Shown here: piece after piece, positions 25,973 to 37,263 of the stretch
How positions within the stretch are numbered: the stretch's first letter is position 1
Layout: every line of letters begins with the position of its first letter
Program-made: the position numbers and the translations under genes
Assembly: GCA_032358165.1 (NCBI GenBank)
Contig: JAALGY010000032.1
Coordinates: 2,108,001-2,172,000, forward strand
Origin: Diplosphaera chodatii
Lineage: Eukaryota > Chlorophyta > Trebouxiophyceae > Prasiolales > Stichococcaceae
Direction: 5' to 3'
DNA: 64,000 bases
The notes under the pieces: model-generated
What the model saw: only the letters and a program-made list of their open reading frames with translations
Told to the model about the DNA's origin: nothing
The model's database searches: none

Positions 25973-26835
25973 CTAACGACTGCTTGAAAGGAGGCTGGAA
26001 ACTCGCTGTTGACCCCTGGTGACCAATGCGGCCTCGTAAGCGCCAGCCTGCAAAGGTGGGGCGCAATGACCAGTCGCTGAAATGACGGGTGACGGCGTCA
26101 GCGCCCCAGCAACACATCTGTCATGCCGTGGCCATCGCTGCCGCTTGCGCACCTGACAAAGCTGTTGCTGCACAGTTCGGATGGTGATTGCTCGCTGGGT
26201 GAGTTGCTCTGCAGCAGCTGTCCACACCTTTGCCCCTGCACCAGCTGTGACCAGCTCTTGCCCTGCACCTGTGTATCAAGCACACTACCAACTGCAGCGG
26301 CAGCTCGCATGGTAGGACGATGCCTGATCCTTTGCAAATCGCAGGGCTGTGATGTACGAACCGTCGTATCAGCTCCTGCCGCCACCAGGGCCTCGACGCA
26401 CTTGACATCGCCACGCTGGCATGCCCAATGCAGTGCCGTTCTGCGCATGCCACCCTGCTTCACGCGGGACACGCTGACCTTGCACACACTGCCGCCGCTC
26501 GTCTTGGCATATCAGAAGCAAATGGCACCTGCCTCCAGCACAATGCACTTGTGGCCCGGCCTCACATAGTCTAGCGCCATGATGTCAATGCCTGGGGCAG
26601 CCAGCAGCAGTTCCAAGATCTCCAGCTGTCCGTGGCGCGCTGCCACGTGCAGAAGTTGGGACTGGTACACCGTCCTGGCGTTGACGCTGCCGCCGCCATC
26701 CAAGTATTGCTGCACAATGCTGAGCTTCCCAGTTCGGGCAGCCTGTTCCACATGTGGCGGCGCAACCAGCGAGCGATATGGCAGAGTGCTGCTGCCTGCA
26801 AACGTCTCCACGCGTCTTCCGATGTCATTGACCAT
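25973..26835 (-). CDS. Small ankyrin-repeat protein
   Basis: Exon 1 (26835-26566, ATG at 26835) encodes PPHVEQAARTGKLSIVQQYL, DGGGSVNARTVYQSQLLHVA and ARHGQLEILELLLAAPGID, which are one and a half ankyrin repeats. A good donor (GTGAGG) follows ALDY, and exon 2 (26454-26358) continues in frame with GGMRRTALHWACQRGDVKCV and EALVAAGADTTV, a canonical repeat. The 3' end is not settled. A terminal exon after the acceptor near 26065 is possible, ending in one frame as AGAYEAALVTRGQQRVSSLL (stop 25973) and in another reading further left. Ankyrin repeats bind proteins, and nothing here fixes the partner. The gene is short and lacks visible additional domains. Confidence 0.6.
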
Positions 26836-27307
26836 ATTCGTCAGCTTTTAAGCTCTGGGTTGGCTGCAGTGCGGCCCCGCAGTCCGCAGGCTCAAATTCT
26901 TGCAATGCCATCAGCCAGTGCGCAGTCAACGCTGACAGACATAAGTTTGCGCCCTACGAGTCACATTCACAAAGGAGTTATTAGCGTGTGAACAACTTGG
27001 GTTGCCTTGCAGGCCCTCAATCAATGAGTCGATGCAGCATGCTGCTTCCTGCATGCAACCTAACTTCACAATGTTGCATCTGATCGGCCATTGCGACGTC
27101 CGCCAGCCAGCGTTTCTGCATGATCGCAGCTTTCTGCAACAACAGAGCCTCCATAAAGCCCGGCCACCGCTCCCTGTTTCCATAGCGACGTGCATACGGT
27201 GTCCGGTGCGCGTCCTGAAGCGCAGGTTGTGGTAGAACCATCTGCGGTGCACGCACCAGCGTGTGCAGGGAATCAGCGAGTCCACTAAGAATTGACAGCC
27301 ACACAAG
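26836..27307. promoter_or_regulatory. Divergent spacer, ankyrin gene / NDUFA2
   Basis: About 470 bp between the ankyrin-gene start (minus) and the NDUFA2 start (plus). A minus-strand open frame reads through much of it (27411-26926) but shows no family features. It is taken as a shared upstream region. Confidence 0.4.
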
Positions 27308-27595
27308 ATGGCGTGGAGGTCAAACTTGTCGAAGAACTTGCAGGAGTTGAGGATACACCTATCGCAGGCATCCCCAGGCAGCCAGGGTGCAAGGGACTTT
27401 GTCATGAGCACCTACCGAGAGTTGAAGCAGGCCAACCCAAAATTTCCCATTCTTGTACGGGAGGCAGAGAGCGCCAAGGCCAAGCTCATCGCCAGATTTG
27501 ATTTCGGGGTGGAGAAGAGCGTAGATGTTGAGGGGATGGATGCGGAAGGCGTTGGAAAGCAGCTGGAGCAACTCGTTGCCAGCAAGCCGCAATAG
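27308..27595 (+). CDS. NDUFA2: NADH:ubiquinone oxidoreductase subunit NDUFA2 (B8)
   Basis: This is a supernumerary, thioredoxin-fold subunit of mitochondrial complex I, located in the matrix arm. It is a single intronless frame of 95 residues, the usual family length. MAWRSNLSKNLQELRIHLSQ begins with the typical first beta strand, followed by SQGARDFVMSTYRELKQANP, KFPILVREAESAKAKLIARF and DFGVEKSVDVEGMDAEGVGK. The ATG at 27308 is used because it gives the family N-terminus exactly. The absence of introns is unusual in this intron-dense window. It lies head-to-head with the ankyrin gene and tail-to-tail with the ARG1-like gene. Confidence 0.93.
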   Translation: MAWRSNLSKNLQELRIHLSQASPGSQGARDFVMSTYRELKQANPKFPILVREAESAKAKLIARFDFGVEKSVDVEGMDAEGVGKQLEQLVASKPQ

Positions 27596-27921
27596 GCTGA
27601 GTGCGGCTGTGCAATGCAAACATATCTCACGTCACCGGACAGGGTGGGCAGTGAAGGGGCAATGTAAAGTGCAGTCTGTCGAAGAAGCTCTGCTTTTGTT
27701 AGGTATGCACGGACCGTGGCCTGGACCCTAGGCTGCCTATGACGCAAGATGCTCACCTAGCAACCGAAATCACAACACACTGAAGACCTAAGCCCTAACA
27801 CCATTGTACATCATGCCGACGAACAGTTTACAGCAGGGTCATCTGAAGCCAGACCTGGCCCTGCGGCTGCTGTGTGGTGCACGCATCGGCGCGCCGCAGG
27901 CATGCCATGTTGGCCCTGCGT
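27596..27921. other. Convergent spacer, NDUFA2 / ARG1-like
   Basis: About 325 bp of 3' flank for two convergent genes. It contains no recognised coding exon and no repeat. Confidence 0.4.
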
Positions 27922-30039
27922 CTATGACACGGCTGCCGGCTTGGAGGCCTTGCCACCACCCCAAAGACCGGGCAGGCCGCTGAACACCTTGCTTGCGGCC
28001 TGGCTGACGCCAGCTGTCGCAGCTTGCGCCGTCGACAGCTGCTGCTGGCTGGCCTGCTCCAGGTGTAGCAGGTTGGCATAGCAAAGTTCCCGCTGTGCCA
28101 GCAGCTCCTCTGTTGCCTTCCTATGCTCCCCGAACCTCTCACAGGCCTTTTGGTAGTCCTGCTGGGCCTGTTGTATCACGCATGTAGTATCACATGATAA
28201 GTCATTGCTCCGCTTGGAATCTTCGGTGGACAGTGTGCAGGGCGTGCCAGTCAGCCAGCCACATGTCACGACACAAACAAGCAATACCTTTCTGAACTCT
28301 GCCTCAAATGCGGATACTTCTCTCCTCCGCTCGAGCAGCTGCTGGTCGACTTGCTGCACCTCGTTACATGCATCGGCTGCCAACTGGGCTGGGGACAGCG
28401 CCTCCAGAGTGAATGTGGCCCGCTTGAACCTGCTCATGGACATCACAAGCACACTCACACCAGATGTGAACCTGAACGTCAGTCTGCACCAGGGAAACCT
28501 GCAGCGGTATGCTGGCTGACGCACCAGTTGTCGCAGTAGACAGCAAACAGCATGGCGCCGGGCTTCAATGGGACGCTCTCGCGAGGCCTCACCCCCTGGA
28601 GCCGCTTGAACAGCACCTGCACTTGTGCACAGGCATTCAAGTGGCGGCGTACACTGGTGTTCAGCCTGCTGGACAGCAACGCCGTCAGGCCAGTGCATAG
28701 GAGCAGGCTGCAGGTTCCGCTGGTTGGTGAGCACCGTATCGCGCTCGTGCCTGCTCGAGGTCGCCGCCCGTCTCCAGCGGCGAAGGCGCAGAGCCGATGG
28801 TCACGGTGGGCAGGTGCAGGAAGAAGAGCGCGGCTGCCGTGACCTTGCGCATCTTTGTGCTGTCCTCCTGCAGCTCTCAACATTTGCAACGCATAAGCAG
28901 GCTGGTCAGCAGGGTCGAAAGGAAGCTACAACGTTGACAATTCATACAGAGTTCCCAGGCAATGCCATCACCTGTCTGACGAGCTCCCACTGGTGGCCGT
29001 CTGGTGCTTGCTCGAACAGCAGCAGCTTGAATTTGCTGAGGGCCGGGCTGTGTGCTGCGATGATGAATCCCTGGTCGATGGTGTCCTGATCCACGTGCAT
29101 GGTGTAGAATTTTGCGCACTGCTTCTCCACCTGCACAGCCGTGAAGCCGCGGGGTCTGGTTGGTACAGAGTGGACGCAGCTTTCTGAAGCACAGCCAATG
29201 CATGGTCTCCAGGCACGGTGGTGGTGCAGCGACTTGCTTTGTCTGACACGCGCTGGCCAAATTGCAGCTCCTCGCACTCGAACTTGCCCTCATAAGCCTG
29301 CGTGGTGAAGCCAGTCGGATGGGTGGCCTGCCTGTCTGCCGGTCTTGTTTGCAGAGCCATGTCAGGCAAGACCGTGCACCCTCCAACACACGGCACATTA
29401 ATCGGCAGCGCGCACCATTTCCAGCACTTGCGGCGCCACAGCTGTTTTTATGGGCACACCTGCACCCACACAGCCCGCAGTGGCATGTTGCACAGCAGGA
29501 TGTGAACATTTTCAGACCATGCCGTCTTGCTTCATCTGCGCATGCCAAACTGCTCTCAGCTGCAGACACGCACCCAGCCGGCTGAACATCGCTGCAAAAG
29601 CGGTGCCAGCGACGCCCAGCTGGCTGATGTCGATCTCCATGTCCAGGTCCGAGGGCTCCATCGCCGCGTAGCCGCCCGCATCGTACTTTCGCCGCTTCTC
29701 AGGGTCGGAGAGGATGCCGTGGGCTGTGCTGATCTCCTTGAAGCGCTCCGCCGCCTCCTCCGGGTTCTCGCTGGCGTGGTTCTTGTCCGGATGGTACTTG
29801 AGGGCCAGCTTTCGGTACGCCGCGCGGATGGCCTCGGCGGAGGCATCCCGCGGCACGCCCAGCACCTGCGGTAGTCAGCATCTGGCCGTCAGCATACCTC
29901 CGCACCTGCCTGGTGTCTCACTGGCCATGAGCGCGTCAATGCCGCACGGTGATGTGAGCATCGGAGGACACGGGCTCCTCCGCACTTCATAGGGGTCCCT
30001 CAGATCGTCCGCAGCTGGCTTTGCTGGCTTTGCCGCCAT
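27922..30039 (-). CDS. ARG1: ARG1-type DnaJ (type III J) protein
   Basis: This is an orthologue of the plant ALTERED RESPONSE TO GRAVITY family, J proteins with a coiled coil that act on endomembranes and actin with Hsp70. The ATG at 30039 begins [19 protein letters not shown]. After an intron the J domain continues [20 protein letters not shown] with the essential HPD in [20 protein letters not shown], and [15 protein letters not shown]. The next ARG1 blocks are [85 protein letters not shown] and LFAVYCDNW. The C-terminal coiled coil reads [20 protein letters not shown] and [20 protein letters not shown]. The end [18 protein letters not shown] is hydrophobic and Gly-rich, with stop 27924-27922. 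Domain order and length match land-plant ARG1, although the presumed host is a unicellular alga. Confidence 0.92.
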
Positions 30040-30855
30040 TGGCCGCACCGCTTCAGACGGCTGCAGCGGCTGGCCCTGCAAGCGACGGGTGCGGGTGCGA
30101 GTAGCTGTCTATCACGGCGAGCTTCCAGTGCCAAAAGGGAGGGCAAGTTACGGTTGGGGTCCCAGTGCTCATGCCCAAGGCACGGCCTGTTCAATGTGCG
30201 TACGGCGCTGAGGCTGCTGACGTCCTCAAGGTTGCATGCACATACGTTAGCATCTGTTCACCAGCCATGCAAGGGAAAACAGAACAGGTGAAGACGTACA
30301 TGCGATCGTGAGTCTTGGTTACTTGCTGTGAGGAGTGAGGTGCTTTTCTCAAAATGCTGATGTCCCCTGCTCACCAAGGTGCCCAGCTTGCCAGCTTGCC
30401 GTTACGCCCCGCTTTCACTGCCACATAAAGTCGTTGCAGTTCTGCGTGCAGTTCGTGTGCAAAACAGCAGTCAGGATCGGCAGGTAACGCAGCAGCTGAC
30501 TGTCAGTGAGTCGACTGTCAGTGAGGGTGCGCGTTGCCGCCACTGCCAGCCACGCTGCTGCTTGTTAGCTTTGAGGTCGCTGTGCTGAGGTGGGAGCAGA
30601 GTGACCGCCAATCAGCATACAGGTCGCTTGTATGCCGTTATAGCAACCAGCCGGTAACTTCGCCAGGCTGCCTACAAGCCCTGCCAAGACGCCACATTGC
30701 TGCTGCGGGAAGAGTGCATGTCACACAACGCAGGAGGCTTGCGGCAGGCTGCGCTACATGATCCCTGATACCTGAGTGAGGTTCAAGCAGGGCACAATCC
30801 GGGCGATGCTGCTCAGCCGCTGCTGACGCGGCTTCAGGGACGTAGCTGGTGCCGC
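30040..30855. promoter_or_regulatory. Divergent spacer, ARG1-like / bL33
   Basis: About 815 bp between two divergent starts, one of the longer spacers here. Open frames inside it carry no recognisable family. It probably contains both promoters and 5' untranslated exons. Confidence 0.4.
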
Positions 30856-31140
30856 ATGGTATGATTAGACCCACACCATGATAATGCATGTCTGTTGGAC
30901 AGATTGATAATCCTCGCAATGACCAGCTGAGCGACACCTCCACATCAGGTTTGTTGTGTGCATGTGCAGGCGGCCAAGAAGGGCGCCACAATCCTGGTCA
31001 AGCTGCTGAGCACTGCCGGCACCGGGTATTTCTATGTCAAGAAGAAGAACCCCAAAAACTTCACGCAGAAGCTGGCGTTCTTGAAGTACGACCCTCGTGT
31101 GCGGCGGCATGTGCTGTTCACGGAGACGAAGCTCAAGTGA
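30856..31140 (+). CDS. RPL33: Ribosomal protein bL33, mitochondrial type
   Basis: This is a small protein of the large subunit of an organellar (probably mitochondrial) ribosome. Exon 2 (30970-31140) encodes [40 protein letters not shown] and [16 protein letters not shown] and then TGA. The [18 protein letters not shown] and RRHVLFTE blocks are diagnostic for bL33, and the form with VKKKNP and no zinc-binding cysteines is that of plant mitochondrial and proteobacterial proteins. No in-frame ATG lies in exon 2. The best solution is an ATG at 30856-30858 followed at once by a GTATGA donor, spliced to the GCAG acceptor at 30968-30969, giving M-AAKKGATI and 57 residues in all, a normal family length. 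No targeting peptide is visible, as in other short mitochondrial L33 proteins. Confidence 0.88.
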
Positions 31141-31377
31141 AGCATGGCATGTTCCCGCACCGCCTTCAGCACTTTCTGGCAGAGGCTTTGAAACCACAAC
31201 TTCAAACTGCTTGCTACCCTAGATGAACCAACGTAAGGCAGAGTGGTGTCAAGTTCCAAGCACCGATATCTCGCACGAGCAGCAATACCAACCACACATG
31301 CCAGCAAGCGCAGGCATGGCAGGTTGTCGCGTGCTACAATGTAGGCTGACAACCACTCTGCAACTTGCTCTAGGCGA

Positions 31378-33097
31378 CTACTGTGCAGGTGCCAACCATT
31401 CAACGGGCCACCAACTGGGCCGCCAGGGCTGAACCTTCACGTACGGGCTGGACTTGATGTGCAGTTCAAGCTCACCAGCTGCTGCGGGTAGGCCCTGCTG
31501 TAAACGCAGCACTGCCAGACCACGGCCTGAGCCAACGTTCAGCATCCGAACATTACCAGCTGGCCGCTTGGCACCGCTGTCTGCTGCTATTGCCTCGCCA
31601 ACCGGGATATCTACATGGTTCAGGCAGCAACTGCGTCACATCTGCAGCCGGACACCCTGCTGTACAGCAGACAGCACCATCTCCACTGTGCAAGTCGCAT
31701 GTCTGAGGCGCTGGGCAACAGTGCTCACCTGCAGAGGGGTGCAGCGCAAAGGGCATGAGGCGCTTGCGCACGGCGCCAGACCAGTGGGTGCGTGCAACCA
31801 GCTCTTGGCCCACATAGCAGCCCTTGTCATAGCTGATGCCGTGTAGGCCATCCAGATTGTATTCCAGCGGAATTGCGTCTCCTGCGGTTGACATACCGTG
31901 CACAGCGACTGATGGCCGTTGCGCTTGCCGGCATGTGGCACCAAGCAGACCGCTGGTGCACGGCAGATGTGCATTGCCACAATGGAGGGTGTCCGGGCCG
32001 ATCACTGGCGACATAATTTCTACATACCTGGCGGTATCTCTTGGGGACCCTCCGCAATGCCGTGCTCTATTCGCCACTGGCGGTACTGGCGACCATAGAT
32101 GACGTGCGCAGCCTCCGGGTCAGGCGGGTCCCCGACCACAATGGCACGTTGCCCCAGCGCACTCAGCCGAGGGTCTGTTGGCCAGGCATCTGCAGAAGTG
32201 CGGCCCGATGTCACCACCTAAGCAGGTTCTCAGAGCAGGAACCTAATCATCTGACCTGCATTGCTGAATCTCATCGGGATGCAGACTGTGCACGCTGGAT
32301 GATCGGCGCACACCTTGTCTCGCTGCTTGGGGCCCGAAGCTGACCCAGACGCTTGCCTCATTAGAGGCGTCTGCTATATCCACCTTGGCCCGCAGCTTGT
32401 ATCTGTGCTATGTGCCATTCCAAGCCTGACATCAGTGTCAATCTGGCTGCCAACCTACATGTCTCAGCACCAACACACGGGTCTGCCTTACCTACGCAGC
32501 AGCTTAACTAGGTCTGGGGCTGTATCTCTGTCCACATCTACCAGGAGCACTGGCTCGCTCCCTGTGTACCGACACATCCCTCCTGAGTAGTCCGCACACT
32601 GCTGCGGTCTTGCCAGGCGGGCTGACACACAACGTTGCAGCCAACGGGCACGCACTCACCTGGCTGTCTGTGCATGAACAGGTCGTGCAGGAAGCGCCCT
32701 TGCGCATTGAGGATGCATGCATACATTGGCCGTGCACGCTGGTCCTCCAGTGCTGCGACATCGTTTGTGACGAGGCCCTGCACGCTTGGCGGCACCGTCA
32801 CTGGCATGCACAAACACCTTAGACTCCACACAACTCATGCATCGAGCTCAGTCAGTGTCGCGCCTGCAGGAATGTCAGCAGGTCGGGCCCAGCCAAGCGC
32901 AGCACCGATCTGGTACTGGACAGGTTGGCTACGCGCGGCAGAAAGTCTTGAGCTCGGCTCAACGCCCCGCCTCCAGTGTCATGGACAGCTGACGCAAAGG
33001 CATTTGCTGTTGGCTGCGCGCTGAATGTGCGCAGAGATGTCAACGCCCTGGGTACTACCTGCCTGCTGTGCAGCATCCACATCATCATGGCCATCAT
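31378..33097 (-). CDS. IBA57: IBA57, folate-binding Fe-S cluster assembly factor
   Basis: This is a mitochondrial YgfZ/GcvT-like protein that works with ISCA proteins to build [4Fe-4S] clusters. The start is in a Met-rich [13 protein letters not shown] (ATG 33097), followed by an Arg/Ser-rich targeting region ([19 protein letters not shown]). Conserved blocks in order are [90 protein letters not shown] and [10 protein letters not shown]. The [20 protein letters not shown] and [20 protein letters not shown] blocks follow, with the signature [17 protein letters not shown] intact. The C-terminus is [20 protein letters not shown] ... [20 protein letters not shown], stop 31380-31378. Which of the clustered Met codons is used cannot be told from sequence. 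Convergent with bL33 across about 240 bp. Confidence 0.92.
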
Positions 33098-33673
33098 GTA
33101 TCAGAGTTTGCGTCACCCGAACATAGTATAGAACGGCGTACGTCAAAGCGAAGGATCTGTGCGCAGTGGGACCATGCATTTGGCCACTCATGAATATGTA
33201 GAAGCCATCGAGCTGAGCATGTAAGGGCTGCGCCAGCAAGCCAGGGTTCTTGCAACTACAAGTTGCTATGGCTGTGCTAGGTTTGGCGTATTGACATAAC
33301 GCATCGAAACAACGATTTACATGTGCACACGCGCTGTAGCTGTCAGACACCGGTGGCAGTCGTCTGACAGCAGGATGGTTCAGCCGGCCCTGCAGCACCA
33401 GATGCTAGTCGCATAATGCATTATCTGGCGGTAGACAGACGGGCAATGGCTTGCGTCTGGCTGACAGATGGGACAGCAAGCCTCGTAAAGACGAAGTGAT
33501 CCGAGATTGTCTTGACCATTCACTGATGCTTTACCAAGCGAGACTTGTTGTGGTGCACAACTGCTTCATGGCCTACCGAAGGCGCTGGGTCTGACTGCTG
33601 GACCTGAAGCTTCCGGCAAGCAAGTGAGCAACATCATGGCGCTCACAACCAAGAATGTGAAACACGAGGGTGA
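33098..33673. promoter_or_regulatory. Spacer upstream of IBA57
   Basis: About 575 bp between the IBA57 start and the stop of the AIP2-like gene, both minus strand. It holds the 5' flank of IBA57. No exon or structured repeat was recognised. Confidence 0.4.
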
Positions 33674-35293
33674 TCAAGTATACATGAACTCATTGTGTGT
33701 CAGAGCGTTCTGCGCGCCGCGCAGCTCCTCCGCTTGGGCCGCTGCCCGCTGCTTGCGTGTCTCATACTTGAGGTCGTCCGTGGGGAGCTCGTGGCGACAC
33801 ACAGGGCAGCTGTTGTTCTGCTGGAGCCACGGCGCGAGGCAAGCGGGGTGGTATACGTGGTGTTCATTGCACGGCATCAGCTGGACCTCCTCGCCCACTG
33901 CCAGCTCCTCCCTGCGAGACAGGCACGCGTCGCCTGTCTACACCATGGTCGACTGGCCAACTGACAACAAAGCCTGGAGCAGGCAGGGTCAACGAGGCGC
34001 ACACCTGCACACGCTGCACTGCACGCCCTCGCCCAGCTGCGCATGGCGCTCTGCCGTCAGCCGCTCGCGCACCAGCGCCTTCACAGCAGCCTTGGCGGCA
34101 GGCGGCGGCCCGTGCGCAGCGTTGTCGTCCTCCAGCGACGCCCGAAGTGCCTCCTCGAGACCCTCGGCTGCGCAGCGTCCAAGAGCAGAGCATGAGAGCC
34201 TGTCAGCAAGCAGGTGATGCGTTGATGGGCCAGTATGTTCGTTCACCACCATGCCACATCTGGATGGGCAGTCTGGACCCTGTCAGCGCATCTCCTGCGG
34301 CTTCTGCGTGTCCCTTGGAGGGGCAACATGCCCTGTTCACCGTTGTCATTGCCGAAGGCATCCCTGAAGTTGGCGAGCAGCTGCTCCAGTGCCTGTGTAC
34401 GCTGTTCCTGTGCATCACCATCTGGTTGCGGTGTATCGCCATCTCCTGAACTCTGCGCTGCAGCGGCTCCAACAGCGCCGCCGGTGACGAGCATGCTCAG
34501 CATGTCCTGCACGTCTGGCTGCCTGGGGGGAGCGTCCTGCTCCTGCGGCACAGCACTGACGAGAAGATATCAGCCATGAACAGCTTCAAGACTCGTCAAC
34601 GCACAAGCTGTACAGGAATGACTTAGTGACATGAAGACATCCGACCACAGGGTGTCGCCTCCCACGTTGGGCAATCATAGCAGGTGCGTCGAAACAAAGG
34701 CCACGTCAAGCAGCTGACCCTGCCTGCGGTCGAGGGCATCATGCTCGACGCACCCTTGACATCTGGCCCTCAAACAGGAAGCTGCTGTTGGCGGCGCCAG
34801 TCGGCTGCGCTGCGGGTGCTGGGGCGTCTGCCTCGTCAAGATGCGACATCGCCACTGCCGAGTACTCTTGGGCTGCCTGCCGCTGAGCCGAGGTTGCTGC
34901 TGCTGCAAGGGCAGCCTGAAAGAGCATCTGCCCGGCGCGCCAGAACGCTGGCGCTGTGTATCTCGAGCGCAGCAGGGTGAAGGCTCTGGCGACTGCCTCC
35001 CACAACTCTGCATCCTCAGGCTGCTGCGCGTGCGCGGGGTCCAGCTGCCGGCACCGTGCCCGCCGCAGCAGGGTGCTGAGCAGGGTAGGGGGCGGCCGAG
35101 TGAGCGGGGTGCACTGGCGGAATGGGCACATGTGCGGTGGCAGCCAACATTATACATCAGTCGTTGCTCCAAGTCACCTTGTTAGCTCAGCTGCAGCGGC
35201 TTCAAAGTGTGCACGCTTTGCGAGGCGCACCCGAATGCCCTGCACATCTGCTGCGCCTGCCTCGTGTCTTGTTTGACTCGTCAATGCCGGCAT
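33674..35293 (-). CDS. AIP2-like RING-H2 E3 ubiquitin ligase
   Basis: This resembles plant AIP2, a RING-H2 ligase first known for targeting the ABI3 transcription factor. The ATG at 35293 gives MPALTSQTRHEAG, then IRVRLAKRAHFEAAAAELTR, matching the AIP2 N-terminal helix. The AIP2-specific block is AELWEAVARAFTLLRSRYTA, PAFWRAGQMLFQAALA (plants have RYTA.GFWVAGL..F) and SSFLFEGQMSRV. A Gln/Ala linker region with QALEQLLANFRDAFG follows. The RING begins VQCSVC in one exon and continues VQLMPCNEHHVYHPACLAPW, LQQNNSCPVCRHELPTDD, giving the C-x-H-x2-H order of RING-H2. The tail KYETRKQRAAAQAEELRGAQ ... NALTHNEFMYT ends like AIP2 (GGEYMY), stop 33676-33674. In an alga lacking seed biology the substrate is unknown. 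The start is the first ATG of the first conserved exon and could lie elsewhere. Confidence 0.85.
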
Positions 35294-36136
35294 GCTTCCT
35301 AAAGAATCCAACACTTCACGTCCGCATGTTGGGACAATACAGAGAGTCACGATGTTGGTGAGTCGACAAAAGTTCGAGAGGGTTCCTGTGCAGCCCTGGC
35401 GCAATAGCGCAAGTGCAGTGGCCTGGGTCTGGTTGCATGTATTATCTGGATACGGGACTTTCGTCAATCTTAAAATGCTCAGGTGCACTTGTACAGACGC
35501 GAACACTTCACTTCTGTGCATGCACTCGGCGGACAGCAATCAGACGGATTTGGGAGGTCGGCACGTGCCTTCAGCCTGTCTGTCGACAGGTCAGCAAGCC
35601 AGCAGACGAATCACAATGGAGTGGCTACAAACGGACACATTTGTACATTTCTTTGGTGCTTCTACCTACCTGCAGTTCACCAGGGGCTGCACGCGGGCAT
35701 GCGTGCCACATGCATCACACCAACAGCAATGCTGTCACGCCTCAGAACTTGAACGGCGCGCAGGTGCTCATGGCCCAGTTGGCATGGCTTGGTATGTTTG
35801 AAGGCTGCCTGCCGTAACTCTTCAAAAGGGACGCTGCGACATCTCAGCAAACAGCCACATAGCCACATATTGAAAGCCGCAGCGCCGCAGCGCCATTCGC
35901 GGTAGCGACACTTGCAGTGCAGGCACCTGCGGATCATCGGGAGTTGAGCGTTCAGGTGAGCTCTGAACGTGCTATAGGCGTCGCTAGGTGTGTCTGGGCA
36001 TGCAGCAGCACATGCTCACCAGATGTCACCACCAGTTCAGCGGCTCAGACCAACCATGCCACCTATCAGAGTGCTGCGGGGGCATTGGGCCAGGAGTCAG
36101 CGTGGCAGCCGCCACGGCGGCTGCCTCGCCGGCGGC
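35294..36136. promoter_or_regulatory. Divergent spacer, AIP2-like / SYS1
   Basis: About 840 bp between divergent starts. Plus-strand open frames at 35292-35817 have no recognisable domain and no spliced continuation that I can see, so they are not called. It probably includes both promoters. Confidence 0.4.
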
Positions 36137-36900
36137 ATGTTCTATGGACCACGGGTGTTTGATCCGGTGCTCATCATCGCCCAGATTGTGGTGCTGCAAT
36201 GCCTGTGGTACATCAGCCTCGGCTGCCTGGTGTGGCTGCTCCTCGGTGCGTCGCTGCACACACGTGTGTCTCGTCTCGGTGCTCTTGTGTTGCATCGTTG
36301 GAGGTGTGGCTGACATGGTGTGGTGTTTGCGAAACGTTGATCCAACATGCATGTGGTGGCGGTGCATGGCAGGGCCATATGTGGCGCACCTTACATTGCA
36401 CCACTTGTTCGACTGGCGGTGGTTCAGTTTCAGCACCTTCTCCGGGTGGATGGTTGTCATTGCACACACGTTCAACGCTTTTGCGGCAGCCATATACCTG
36501 ATGATTGTGGTGCGCGCCAGCTGATGTCGGCGTACTGCTTTGCTGGCAGCAGCACGTGACTTGCCTGCGGGACAGCTGAGGCATAGGCTGACAATGTCGT
36601 GCTCGTCATGCAGGTTGAGCGGGCAAAGAAGTGCCTCGACTTTGCTGTGACGCTTTACTTTGTCCACAGTATCATCTGTGTGTCCATCGGCGGCTTCAGC
36701 CGCAGCTTTGCATGGTGCGCGGTGCCTGCAGTCGTGTTTGCATCAATGCCAAGCTTGCATGTGCACACGCACGAGTGCGTCAGATGTGAGCGTGTGACCC
36801 TGCACATGCACACAGGTGGCTGACCATTGCTGTGGGGTTGGGCATCACCTCCGTGCTGGGCGAGTGGCTGTGCCTGCAGCGCGAGATGCGCGACATTGTG
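36137..36900 (+). CDS. SYS1: SYS1, Golgi four-TM trafficking protein
   Basis: SYS1 is a four-helix protein of the trans-Golgi that recruits the ARFRP1/Arl3 GTPase in vesicle traffic. Exons are 36137-36245 (MFYGPRVFDPVLIIAQIVVL, QCLWYISLGCLVWLLLG), 36373-36509 (PYVAHLTLHHLFDWRWFSFS, GWMVVIAHTFNAFAAAIYLM), 36614-36714 (VERAKKCLDFAVTLYFVHSI, CVSIGGFSRSFAW) and from 36816 (WLTIAVGLGITSVLGEWLCL, QREMRDI). Splice phases all agree and the FDP, LF.W and LGE.LC blocks are family signatures. The conserved sequence stops at 36900. The frame then stays open to 37434 as Arg/Gln/His-rich sequence, which is far longer than any usual SYS1 tail, so the true stop is probably reached soon after 36900 or through another intron. 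The right end given is therefore only the end of homology. Confidence 0.88.
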
Positions 36901-37263
36901 GTTGGCGGTGCGCACCCTGCTGCATGCGCACTGCCTGTACACCGCCACATGCCCCTCGGCCGTGCCTTCTCCATGCACCACCGCGTGCACGGCGTGCCCC
37001 TCATGCTGCACAGGAGGGTCCAGCGGGCGCAGGAGAGGAGGCAGCGGCGGCGGCAGCAGCTCAGAGATGGTGTACCTCAGATCAAACAGCATGCCCAGCC
37101 CTGCGAGCACACCGAAGGCGATCACCGTCAGTGCCTTCCAGGCACCCAAGCTGCCAGGCAACATCACAGGAACGCGCAGCAGCTCCATTGCGTCTGGCGG
37201 GGCTCTCCCAGTGTAGCAGTTCGCCATGGTCTCGATCGCACCGGGGCCGCCGCTGCGTCGCAT
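36780..37263 (-). CDS. Unidentified one-TM protein (hypothetical)
   Basis: From an ATG at 37263 (MRRSGGPGAIETMANCYTGR) a minus-strand frame runs leftwards. It contains MELLRVPVMLPGSLGAWKAL and a good membrane helix (LTVIAFGVLAGLGMLFDLRY) followed by TISELLPPPLPPLLRPLDPP. The frame remains open past 36780 but there it is antisense to the last SYS1 exon, so the gene probably ends or splices earlier. The organised N-terminal half looks like a real small membrane protein, possibly an organelle inner-membrane accessory protein, but I recognise no family. The long overlapping open frame on the plus strand may simply be its high-GC antisense shadow. The left limit is a guess. Confidence 0.35.

Noticed and set aside
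35292..35817. Plus-strand frames upstream of SYS1
   Set aside because: No conserved motif and no splice junction to SYS1 that would extend its known N-terminus (MFYGPRVFDP is the family start).
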